Positions 55,619 through 64,000 of a stretch of DNA of 64,000 nt are shown in pieces. Under the pieces are notes generated by a model, which saw only the letters and a program-made list of their open reading frames with translations, searched no databases and had not been told where the DNA came from. The DNA lies in NCBI GenBank assembly GCA_947561585.1, contig CANNZV010001169.1, positions 112,303 through 176,302 of the forward strand, in the 5' to 3' direction. Origin of the DNA: Caprella mutica. Taxonomy: Eukaryota > Arthropoda > Malacostraca > Amphipoda > Caprellidae. Every line of letters begins with the position of its first letter. The first letter of the stretch is position 1. A program made the position numbers and the translations under genes.

Positions 55619-56596
55619 CAGGGTTGGCAAGGTAGGTTTCCCCATGTTTCCCCCAAAATGGGGGAAACTGAAAAAAACATTTAGGGGAAACTGGGGGAAA
55701 CTTAAATTAGCTATACTTATTACTTATCCAAGGGCTTTACGATGTCAGTATGCTCGTTTACAATGTATGTGTGCTCCTTTACAATGTATGTGTGCTCCTT
55801 TACAATGTATGTGTGCTCCTTTACAAATTACAATGTCTGTGTGCTCCTTTACAATGTCTGTGTGCTCCTTCACAATGTCTGTGTGCTCCTTCACAATGTC
55901 TGTGTGCTCCTTTACAATGTCTGTGTGCTCCTTTACAAATTACAATGTATGTGTGCTCCTTTACAATGTCTGTTTGTTCCTTTGATTTATAATAACTTCT
56001 TGGTGAGAAACTGTGATAACTAAGGGATAATAATATCAAATATACTGATTTTCAATATTTGTAATTATATATTTGGTACTACATGCTTCCTTTCGGTAAA
56101 TAGATCTAACATCTTAATATAGCCAATTATATAACTTGCAGTGCTAACTAGCAAGCTTAATTACATTTTGTCACTGAGTATAGAGCACTCTGGTCCTCTG
56201 GAGTCTGAACTGGTTCCATGAATATTACAATACCTTCTAACCTTATAGCTAACATTGCACATGTCATGGGATGATGGGAATGAAATGATGATTACTACCT
56301 ATATTAATCATCATTCATTATAGGTAATCAAATATTATAATTTTGGCAATTATGATTTTTAATTGATGAATAAATTAATTAGAAGTAGTTATACCAATAT
56401 ATTATCATATTATGCATTTATTTATCAATAGACTCAATGGTTCATTTGACATATAGCTACTGTAATACATGTTAATGGTCAATATGTAAACTTGAATTTA
56501 TCATTAACAGACTACCAAGGTTTCCCCCAAGTTTCCCACAGTTTCCCCTGGGGGAAACTAAAAAAACCTCCTTGAGGTTTCCCCTAACCAACCCTG
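55619..56596. mobile_element. hAT MITE with GTTTCCCC end repeats (group G)
   Basis: 978 bp, flanked by exact GTTCTCCG (55611-55618, 56597-56604). Ends CAGGGTTGGCAAGGTAGG and, inverted, CAGGGTTGGTTAGGGG. The CAGGGTTGG end and 8-bp duplication are classical for hAT. Several copies of GTTTCCCCC stand at each end. It contains the 21-bp minisatellite at 55743-55985 and no transposase. Confidence 0.9.
55743..55985. repeat. 21-bp minisatellite, about 11 units
   Basis: Units ACAATGTMTGTGTGCTCCTTT, two of them extended by ACAAATT. Stop-free frames through it (periodic Cys/Val/Leu peptides) are a consequence of the period. Confidence 0.92.
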
Positions 56597-56949
56597 GTTC
56601 TCCGTGTTCATGATACGATTGCAATCATTTGTTATGAATGATGTTGTCAGTTTAATTCGATGCTCTCTGACTAATTATCAAAAAAAAAGAAAATGTATAA
56701 CTATGAAAGAAAGTCTATGGAGTTTACTATTATCAATGGTCTATATTATAGACCATTGAATATTCAAAGATATCTGTTTTAGTTCTTAAAAATTTATTGG
56801 AAGGTGACAGTTGTCAGTTATTACATAATTACATATTATAGCTACCAGTTTGTATCTTTTATGTATGTTTGTTTTGTAATATAGCCTATGACACCACGGT
56901 ATGCCTCTGTGATTGGCTGGTATCACCGTATTAGTTGTATACCTCTCTC

Positions 56950-57127
56950 CCAGTCTGCAGAAACTGGTAAAGTGTTAGTAGAGATCTCTTATTCTGTTTG
57001 TAGCAAAATTAATGTAAATATATGGATTAATTCAGAATTTTTTCTAGCAAAATTAATGTAAATATAAGATTTAATTCAAAATTGTTCGGAGAGAATATCC
57101 CAAATATCTCCCATATTCTACAGACTG
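56950..57127. mobile_element. Group H short element, copy 3
   Basis: 178 bp, flanks ACCTCTCTC (56941-56949) and GCCTCTCTC (57128-57136). The short group L copy has the empty site (ATGCCTCTCTTATTGG). Two copies of GCAAAATTAATGTAAATATA followed by ATTAATTCA stand in tandem inside. Confidence 0.88.
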
Positions 57128-57314
57128 GCCTCTCTCTGATTGGCTGATACGCTCTCAATTATTTACCTAAATATATATATATATTAAGGTATGTTTACTT
57201 TTGATAATTAGGTAGGTATAATAATATAGGTATTGACGACTGTCGACTTTCAAAATTGCAATTAAATTTTGACGACTGGTGACTGCATTACTAATTTTTG
57301 TTGACTTATTTTTG

Positions 57315-58260
57315 AAAAAACAAGACATAACACCCCGGGGAGAGCTGCGACTATGGCAAATTCGTCAGGGGCACAGAAAGTGTAGCAAAAAAAACAGACT
57401 ACCACTTAGTTTGTTTCAATCATATCGTTTCACTATTGAAGGAGTAGTGACGATTCTCCTAAAATTACCAACAACAACAATCAGAAGATGTTCTTGGGCT
57501 GAGCTCGGATCTCCTAGCGGGTTGCTTCAATAAATAACATTCATTTGCACAAACATTTATAAAAACAAAACAAACATTTATTTTTCAATATGGTTGTTCA
57601 TTTACATGCATAATACGAACAATCAAATAATTGGCAACTCATATTTGGTGACAAACTTACAACAGTAAATTATCAAATCCGAGATATCAAAAGTTCAAAG
57701 CATTTTCGCACCCAATCCCGAAATTTTGCAAAATCCTGATAATTGCATCCAACCCTGAGAATTGCACCCAATCTGAAAAAAATTGCACACAAACACAATC
57801 CTTGTTCCTAATCCTAAATCTCTTCCCAATCCAGAAAAATTACTACATAATCCAGGAAGAAGAATGAACATGTCCATACAAAATTAATATTTTAGACTAT
57901 TATTTATTTTCAAAATTTTATTCTTAAGAAAAATTGTAGTAAATACACCAGGCTACCAATTGAAGATTATTTCAAGCAAATCCCAAACCATTATTGAAGG
58001 AGGAGAAGCAATTTTAGTGGTACCATCAGAAAAGATTCCAAGTCCATAAGATTATATTTAATCAAATTTTGACATTTTAAAATATCATTTTAAATTTCTA
58101 TTCTTGGGAAAGTGTAGCAAATAAGTCTGGCTATCAATTAAAGTTATATTTCAATCAAATCCTTTGACTATTGAAGGAGTAGTTACGATTCTCTCAAAAT
58201 CCCCAACAACACCAACAATCAGGGGGTTTCTTAGGCTGCGCTCCTAACGGGTCGCAGCAA
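57315..58260. other. Internal part of the long group L element
   Basis: AT-rich with a direct repeat (AAGTGTAGCAAA ... CACTATTGAAGGAGTAGTGACGATTCTC-like text) at 57370-57535 and 58110-58258 and a weaker copy at 57930-58030. 57665-57870 has the repeated phrase AATTGCACCCAATC/AATCCTGA. It may itself be an insertion. No gene seen. Confidence 0.4.
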
Positions 58261-58280
58261 AAAGATATATTGGCAACTCG

Positions 58281-58669
58281 CCAGTCTGCAAAAGATGCAT
58301 GAAGTTTATCTGGCGACCACTCTGGAAAAAGAGGTCTTTTCAGATGGATTAATCTCTCTGTTGGAGTTTAGCAAACCTTAAAAACAGTAATAAATTAATG
58401 GGAACTGTATAATCGCGCAGCATTTAGCCTCCAAAATTCATCTGTTAGCCTAAGGTATTTTCCAGAGTGGTCTGGCGACTGTCGAGTCCTTGAAATTAGT
58501 CTCTTCAAATATCCTGCAACAATTTCCTAATTAATTTCTATGTTTATATGTAATTAGTGGAGAGAATTTTGAGATTTTTGGTCATTTTGGAGAAATTTGA
58601 AAATCTTTGGAGACAAATCATTCCATAAATTAAATATCTGGAGACTGATTGTGCATGCTTTGCAGACTG
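58281..58669. mobile_element. Group H element, copy 4 (389 bp, with nested element)
   Basis: Flanks GGCAACTCG (58272-58280) and GGCGACTCG (58670-58678). Ends CCAGTCTGCAAAAGATGC and, inverted, CAGTCTGCAAAGCATGC. The empty site is seen in the short group L copy (ATATTGGCGACTCAATG). A 154-bp element is nested at 58317. Confidence 0.85.
58317..58470. mobile_element. 154-bp MITE with CCACTCTGGAAAA ends (group J)
   Basis: Flanked by exact TCTGGCGA (58309-58316, 58471-58478). Ends CCACTCTGGAAAAAGAGG and, inverted, CCACTCTGGAAAATACC. A decayed homologue lies at about 12333-12474. Confidence 0.85.
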
Positions 58670-58773
58670 GGCGACTCGATGAACATTCTCTGAAACTAGG
58701 AGATTTTTTAAAAAGTCAGGAGTTCAGAACTTCAGTGCACTAAATAGTAAATTCAAACTGGGGTAGGTTACTG

Positions 58774-58951
58774 CCAGTCTGCAGAAACTGGTAAAGTGTT
58801 CGTAGAGATCTCTTAATCTGTTCGTAGCAAAATTAATGTAAATATAGGGATTAATTCAGAAGTGTTTGTAGCAAAATTAATGTAAATATAGGAATTAATT
58901 CAAAATTGTTCGGAGAGAATATACCAAATATCTCCCATATTCTGCAGACTG
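58774..58951. mobile_element. Group H short element, copy 5
   Basis: Flanks AGGTTACTG (58765-58773) and AGGTTACCG (58952-58960). Very similar to copy 3, including the tandem pair of GCAAAATTAATGTAAATATA units. Confidence 0.85.
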
Positions 58952-59095
58952 AGGTTACCGTAGGTAGTTACAACTCACAAGACTGGCCATTCTGCAGAAT
59001 ATGGGACATTTTTAACATTTCCTGAGCAAACAATCCTTAATTCTCTCCTATATTAAATATTCACATGTATTTTACTGAAAACAGACCATGTTACA

Positions 59096-59688
59096 CCTAG
59101 TTTAAGAGAATGTTCATTGAGTCGCCAATATATCTTTTTTTACAAATATAAGTCAACAAAAATTAGTAATGCAGTCGCCAGTCGTCATAATTTAATTCCA
59201 ATTTTGAAAGTCGGCAGTCATCAATATACCTATATTATTTATAACTACCTAAATTAATTGATAATTGAGAGCGTATCAGCCAATAAGAGAGGCATACAAC
59301 TGATACCAGCCAATCACACAGAGCCTGAGAGGCATACTTTCTTTCATAGTTATTCATTTTTTTTTTCCGATAATTAGTCAGAGAGCATCAAATTAAAATG
59401 ACAAGTAGTGACCACATCATTCATAACAAAAGAACACCGAAAACAGAAAACTGATATACAATTTGAATTATACATCGTAGGGTGCGCCATATCAAAAGAA
59501 AATGGCTGCTTTGTTTACATTTCAACAAAGATGCGCGGTTCCACCGTTTATGATTATGAGTCACCAATTTTAATTTAAAATCTAATTTAAGTGCTCATTA
59601 GTCGTCTATATATGTGAAAGATACTTATTTAATCACAAATTTTAAGTCGACAATTAATCGGCGACTTGGTACATACTCTTGAACTAGG
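59096..59688. mobile_element. CCTAGTTTAAGAG-end element (group L), short copy
   Basis: 593 bp, flanked by exact ATGTTACA (59088-59095, 59689-59696). Reverse orientation relative to the long copy, and without its nested insertions, so it serves as the empty-site reference for four of them. Confidence 0.9.
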
Positions 59689-59715
59689 ATGTTACAGAGT
59701 ATGTCAGTTAAAGCC

Positions 59716-59973
59716 CAAGCTGCAGAATGTGTCTCTTCTCCCACAGAGATTTGAATTTGAGAGACAGTTACTCTGACTCTCAGTAGCAGATTCAGAATCT
59801 CCCGCAGGTAAATTAATGGTAACATAGGAATTAATTCAAAATCTCCCGCAGGTAAATTAATGGTAACATAGAAATTAATTCAAGATCTCCCGCAGATATC
59901 TATTATTTCTAAAAATTCAATCAAAAACTCCCGCAGAGAGTCTTGGAAAAATGTTCCCTATTCTGCAGACTGG
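59716..59973. mobile_element. Group H element, copy 6 (CTCCCGCAG type)
   Basis: Exact 9-bp duplication GTTAAAGCC (59707-59715, 59974-59982). Inside, two tandem units of about 43 bp (CTCCCGCAGGTAAATTAATG then GTAACATAGRAATTAATTCA) correspond to the internal units of copies 3 and 5. Confidence 0.88.
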
Positions 59974-60505
59974 GTTAAAGCCAATTAATTGGCTTAGTTA
60001 GATTTCAAAAGGTCAAAACTCAGATGTGTCTATTGTCTAATTGGCTTAAAATTTTCAATTACTTCCTATGTTGAACACTGAACAGTTGAAGTATGTTCCC
60101 ATGTTAATTTTGGCTTGAAATCTTCAAAAAAGGAGCCAAATTGGCTTGGCTCAGAATTTTTTTAAATTTTGATTCAAAAATTGGCTTACAATTTTCCAGC
60201 CTCTGAAACATGGAAAACAGAAGCCAAAATATCGGATTTCTTGGAGTACAGTTTACCAGTTCCACCATGTTTCAAAGTAGTCGCCAGTATACTGGCAACT
60301 TTTGAGATGTGAAATAAGTTGAGAAACCTGTAAATAACTAGTAAATCACTCATTGATAGTCTCAAGTGCTACACATGCATCAGAAATGATGCATAAGGAA
60401 GTTTCAAGTGTAAAATCTTCACTAGGAAGTCCTATTTTTTCTTCAAAGTATCTTAAATGTGGGTACCTTAATCCCTTTTATCATCAAACTGGCAACTTTC
60501 CTGCC

Positions 60506-60779
60506 AAGTCTGCAGAATATGGAACATTTTTCCAAGACTCTCTGCAGGAGTTTTTGATTGAATTTTTAGAAATTGGAGATCTCTGCGGGAGATCTTGAAT
60601 TAACTCCTATGTTACCATTAATTTAGCTGCGAGAGATATTAAATTAATTCCTATGTTACCATTAAATATTAATTTAGCTGCGGGAGATTCTGAATCTGCT
60701 TCTGAGAGTCAGAGGACAGAGAGTAGCTCTCTCTCAAATAAAAGTTTCTGCGGGAGAAGAGACACATTCTGCAGACTGG
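60506..60779. mobile_element. Group H element, copy 7 (CTCCCGCAG type, inverted)
   Basis: Exact 9-bp duplication TTTCCTGCC (60497-60505, 60780-60788). Same subtype as copy 6 in reverse orientation. Copies 6 and 7, together with the short L element, appear nested in an older, decayed group H-like element spanning about 58987-60838 (CCATTCTGCAGAATATGGG ... CAGTTCCTGCAGTCTGG). Confidence 0.88.
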
Positions 60780-60859
60780 TTTCCTGCCATACTTTGAAAC
60801 ATGTGTCATGCCCAAGGCAGTTCCTGCAGTCTGGAATTCCTGGGGATTCAAGAATCTGA

Positions 60860-61554
60860 CTTTTCAGCACCCTTGTCTTCCCTACTCACTGGACCCTCCG
60901 AGTTTACACCTCCAACCCCTTTCCCAGGGTCTGACGTTTGAGACCTCTTCCTGAGACTTCCTCCAGTGAGTCCAGTCCTCAACCTGGCTGTCAAGTCAAG
61001 ACACAACTCAGCACAAGTAAGAGAGAATGTGTGACCTAGACCTGTCATTCGGACTCATTCCTGACTAGTCTACAATTTTAATTGCAAATGCACATCACCA
61101 ACGAGGACTTTACACTTTGTGACTTTAGTGCCACCTTGTTGAGGTTACTTTTATTAATGATGGGTTAGAGCAAACATTTTAATTCAGCATTTTTCTTCTT
61201 CTTCTTGCAGGGTTAATGAGGAGATTGGACTAATAACTAATTCAAACAACTGTCCGTGTATCTTGAAAATAATTCAGCGCTCACTGCTCAGCAACTGCTG
61301 GCAAAAATTAAAATTACTTCCTACATAGTGAAAAATATCTAGATCTCGGAATAGCAACGTGTACCTACTCACACAAACCCAAGGTTAAGGCAATAATAAT
61401 ATTTGCTTGGAGGGGAACTTTAAGGTGGCTAAACACGTTCATGCAAACTTGACAAGTCTACTTGAGCAAGTATTTTGTACAATCGAACTTGAAGGTCTGT
61501 AGGACGAGACTTGCTTTATTATAATGGATTGTAAGAAAGACAATCTCTCATACC
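60860..61554. other. Unassigned sequence
   Basis: No gene recognised. 61405-61425 (TTGCTTGGAGGGGAACTTTAA) looks like a decayed end of the AAGGTCCTCTCC repeat. The GC-richer part 60860-61060 is possibly old retroelement DNA. Confidence 0.35.
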
Positions 61555-62196
61555 ATGGTTACCACCACCAGAGATGGGCGAAAAGTACATCGAAAGTACT
61601 TAAAGGGGCAGCAGGGAGAGAATGAAATGCTGAAGAGAGTAATGAAAGTGGCTAAGCAGAGGGGAAGTGAATGGGTGAAGCAGACCAGGAAATGTATGAG
61701 CTGGGTGGGTATTGAGGAGGAGGAACTTAAAACAATGACAAAGGAGGCTGTGAAGAAAAGAGTGGCGGAGAAAGTACATCAGGAGTGGATAGAGGAGATG
61801 GAGGGGAAGAGCAGCTTGAGAATTTATAGAAGGTTTAAAACAGAGATGAAGGAGGAAGATCATGAGGGTGGTATGGAATCTAGAGTGTGGTTTGCAGCGA
61901 GAACGAGAAGTTTGAAGTTGGGATGCAGGAGATGGGGTGAGGAGAGTGTGGAGTGTAGGTTGTGTGGAGCGGAAAGAGAGGATGATGAGCACTTTATATT
62001 GGAATGTGGAAGGTTGGAGGAGATAAGAAATAAAGCCATTGAACTACAGAGACCGAGAAGGGGAGGACGTGATGAGGTTTTGGGAGGATTTCTGTTTGGC
62101 GGAGAGGAGAGAAGGGGTGGAAGGAGGGTGCTGTACAGGATGTGGAGGCTGAGGGAGAGGGGGGAAGCTGTTGTGGCTGGGGGTTTGGTGGGGTGA
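61555..62196 (+). pseudogene. CR1/RTE-like ORF2 C-terminus
   Basis: A purine-rich frame of 213 codons without its upstream domains. It contains ESRVWFAARTRSLKLG, then a zinc-knuckle-like CRLCGAEREDDEHFILECG (C-x2-C-x8-H-x4-C), as found after the reverse transcriptase in CR1/RTE-group proteins. The codon style matches the fragment at 47726-49415, so both may come from one family. It ends with a stop at 62194-62196, followed by a repeat tail. Confidence 0.75.
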
Positions 62197-62227
62197 GGTG
62201 CGGTTTTCTGGAGTGTGGATGACCAGT

Positions 62228-62346
62228 GAGTTGAGTGTGATAGATAATAAGTGTAGTGATAAGTATAGTGATAAGTGTAGTGATAAGTATAGTGATAAGT
62301 GTAGTGATAAGTGTATTGATAAGTATAGTGATAAGTGTAGTGATTA
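62228..62346. repeat. 12-bp tandem tail (GTGATAAGTATA)
   Basis: About nine copies of GTGATAAGTRTA directly after the ORF2 end. Microsatellite-like 3' tails of this kind are usual in CR1/RTE-group elements, so this probably marks the element's 3' end. Confidence 0.8.
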
Positions 62347-62939
62347 AGCATAGTGCTAAGTGAAGCTTGAAAATAAGTGAATCGTTTTTTTTTTCAATGT
62401 GATGGCAGAGGTAAAAGCCTGAAGTAGTGAGAAGGAGGACAGACCCGCTGAAAAGGGTATCTACAAAGAAATCACCTTGACCTTGAGTTCAGTCAAAATC
62501 AAACTATCGCCAAATTGGTCCTAAATCGATTTAGTATATTTATTTATGTAACATTAGAATATTCGTTGATTTTAGAATGTTTATATAAAAAGTATATTGT
62601 AAATTAGTGGCGCCATCTGTGGACTGCGGTGGACCGCGTAACTAATCATTGTACCTAGTACGTAAACAAAATGATAACCAGTCCCAGACTTGAATCGTTT
62701 ATTAACTTATGAAAATGGTGAAAAGAATTTGTGAAATTGAAAACTGTCCTTCGAGTCAATTAGATTTAGTTTGAAAAGAAAACCATCTCTTCATAAATTA
62801 CCTGTTAATACAGTTGATAGAAGAATTGTTTACATGTTATCAGCTGTAAAATGTAAACAAATAGTACAGAGTGGTGGCGCCATCTGTAGGAGGACGCAGG
62901 AACTAAATCGAATTTATAAAATATGATATAGAGTAATCA
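62347..62939. other. Sequence with repeated TGGCGCCATCTGT
   Basis: GTGGCGCCATCTGTGG (about 62609) and GTGGCGCCATCTGTAGG (about 62874) recur in the same orientation about 265 bp apart, each near GTAAACAAA. It is probably part of a dispersed element; no coding region. Confidence 0.4.
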
Positions 62940-63374
62940 CCCAATTACCGAACGAACCCAGTTTCCGAACAGTATATACCTAATAACCCATTAATAATAA
63001 TAATAACCAGTGGTTGATTTAGTTTGTGAGAGTAAGATGTGAATATTAGTTCAGTGAAGCGTGTTTGTGAAATGTTTCAGGATATAAGGGTGCCGTATGT
63101 GATATAGGAGTCATTTAAAGTTACACTGGTGAATAATATCAAGTAATCCGGCACATCGTGATAAGAAAAATGTATAAAAATATTCCGATTTATCTTCCCA
63201 TTAGCGCTCTATCAGATTTGTTATTATTCGTTGACCGCGTTCATAATATAAACAAACCACTGTGACAAACAAATGACGATCCTTCCAGATTAATTCGATT
63301 CATAGCTTGTTCGGTAAATGGGTTCAAATAATACACTGAACACAGATTCCGAACAACCTGTTCGGAAATATGGG
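62940..63374. mobile_element. Inverted-repeat element with CCGAAC units (group I)
   Basis: Left CCCAATTACCGAACGAACCC then AGTTTCCGAACAG; right, inverted, CCCATATTTCCGAACAGG then TTGTTCGGAATCTGTG. Further copies of TTCGGTAAATGGGT lie near 63312. The architecture matches the other short elements; no duplication found. Confidence 0.55.
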
Positions 63375-63509
63375 ATGCTATCTATATTATCGAACATGAT
63401 ACAAATTATTGATTTTCAATGCTTTTCTCTTCAGATTATTGATACCTTATTCAAACAGATAGTAAATAATGAAAAAAACAAAATTAAAATCTTACACTAA
63501 GAATGATGT

Positions 63510-63619
63510 CCCATGCAGCAAGGATTTATTCCTGGGATATTAAGGGAATATCCCAGGAATATATTATTCTTCCCAGGGTTATTCCCTTAATATCCCAGGA
63601 ATAATGCTTGCTACCTGGG
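63510..63619. mobile_element. 110-bp hairpin MITE (CCCAGGTAGCAAGC ends)
   Basis: CCCATGCAGCAAGGATTTATT and the inverted CCCAGGTAGCAAGCATTATT form ends of a nearly perfect hairpin whose arms continue TCCTGGGATATTAAGGGAAT. The left arm is itself followed by its inverse (ATTCCCTTAATATCCCAGGA), so the 20-mer occurs three times. Confidence 0.75.
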
Positions 63620-63623
63620 GGTA

Positions 63624-63753
63624 CTCAATGCAATTGCCGAAATCCAAGCAGGAACATTAAAATATCGACAAGCTGCTCAGAAATACAAGGTTCCCATTTC
63701 AACTTTGTGCGATAAAATAAAACACCGCATTCCACTTGTACCATCGAGAACTG
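63624..63753 (+). CDS. HTH_psq-domain fragment (pogo/pipsqueak type), partial exon
   Basis: The frame reads LNAIAEIQAGTLKYRQAAQK then YKVPISTLCDKIKHRIPLVP and SRTG, ending at a splice donor GTAAAT. This fits the pipsqueak-type helix-turn-helix (A-I-x-x-I-x-x-G-x-x-x-x-R-x-A-A-x-x-x-x-V-P-x-S-T-L-x-D-K-I), found in pogo/Tigger-like transposases and in host proteins derived from them. The 5' side abuts the 110-bp hairpin MITE, so the exon start is unclear. It may be a host gene exon or a transposase exon; the following exon lies outside the window. Confidence 0.6.
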
Positions 63754-63827
63754 GTAAATATTATCTTTCATATTAAAATGATTTAATCCATACTGTATAT
63801 TATAATATTCATTGCTCCAAATATATT

Positions 63828-64000
63828 AAAGGTCCCCTCCAAGCAAATATTTTTATTGTCTTATTCAACGAGGATAATGTTTCTTATCATTTTGCTGCAA
63901 ACTGCATTGAATTTGGTAGCATATTTTTAATTTTATATGCTTTTAAAGATTTTTACAATCAAAAATCTACAAAACCTATTTTACTTCCGACTTATTAATT
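63828..64000. repeat. AAGGTCCTCTCC-end repeat, second copy (partial)
   Basis: AAAGGTCCCCTCCAAGC followed by GATAATGTTTCTTATCATTT and CTTCCGACTTA matches, in reverse, the centre of the repeat at 24545-25672. It runs off the right edge. Confidence 0.75.

Larger units (their letters stand above)
55233..58700. mobile_element. CCTAGTTTAAGAG-end element (group L), long copy
   Basis: 3468 bp, flanked by exact AGATTTTT (55225-55232, 58701-58708). Ends CCTAGTTTAAGAGTATGT and, inverted, CCTAGTTTCAGAGAATGT. Its left 2 kb, without nested elements, matches the short copy at 59096-59688 in reverse. It carries at least five later insertions (55366, 55619, 56950, 58281, and 58317 within the last). The segment 57315-58260 is absent from the short copy and contains direct repeats of about 150 bp (57370-57535 and 58110-58258). 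No transposase seen. Confidence 0.85.

Noticed and set aside
61860..62351. Minus-strand frame starting with a YHYT periodic peptide
   Set aside because: It results from the 12-bp tail repeat and the shadow of ORF2.

Overview
The window looks like an AT-rich, repeat-loaded stretch of an arthropod nuclear genome, most likely an insect. It has spliced genes with GT-AG introns and typical insect-type Ty1/copia and non-LTR retrotransposons, and no operons. The species cannot be fixed from sequence alone. Most of the 64 kb is transposable-element DNA in several layers of nesting, and only two complete host genes are visible.

Host genes: (1) positions 16380-23547 (+) carry seven coding exons of a cytosolic carboxypeptidase of the CCP5/AGBL5 type, with every splice junction in phase (1236 codons). 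(2) Convergent to it, 24023-28301 (-) carries three small in-phase exons of a Bet1-type Qc-SNARE (108 aa). The two 3' ends are about 0.5 kb apart. Both Bet1 introns are almost entirely transposon: a 1.87-kb element with an 8-bp target duplication in intron 2 and a TTAA-flanked 1.69-kb element in intron 1. At 63624-63753 there is a fragment with an HTH_psq (pipsqueak/pogo-type) DNA-binding domain followed by a splice donor.

Layout: 1-3035, arm of a foldback element made of about 130 copies of a 21-bp repeat. 3555-11236, copia copy 1 (decayed), with a 2.8-kb hairpin foldback element inserted right after pol. 12714-14652, mariner-like relic with a nested MITE. 14804-15806, TTAA-type element. 16380-28301, the two host genes. 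30397-36826, copia copy 2 (5-bp duplication ACAGT) carrying three later insertions. 38495-44471, full-length non-LTR retrotransposon with a 14-bp duplication and two nested MITEs. 45466-47045, RTE-like fragment split by a MITE. 47726-49415 and 61555-62346, 5' and 3' pieces of CR1/RTE-like non-LTR elements. 49861-60850, a dense nest of short inverted-repeat elements, minisatellites and a large inverted repeat.

Main finding: many of the short elements share one architecture. Their inverted ends are built from several direct copies of a 14-22 bp unit, often themselves palindromic. Four of them (8885-9851, 12810-13742, 17307-18325, 45574-46830) have different unit sequences but the same outermost bases (one end GGTTCTAGG-like, the other KGTGACMGG-like), and three show 9-bp target duplications. 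Other groups (CCAGTCTGCAG ends, 8-9 bp duplications, at least eight copies; CCTAGTTTAAGAG ends, 8-bp duplications, two copies; GGGGTRYRGGTCA ends, 8-bp duplications, two copies) are described separately. Insertions inside duplicated or coding sequence give exact empty sites, so the boundaries rest on sequence comparison within this window.
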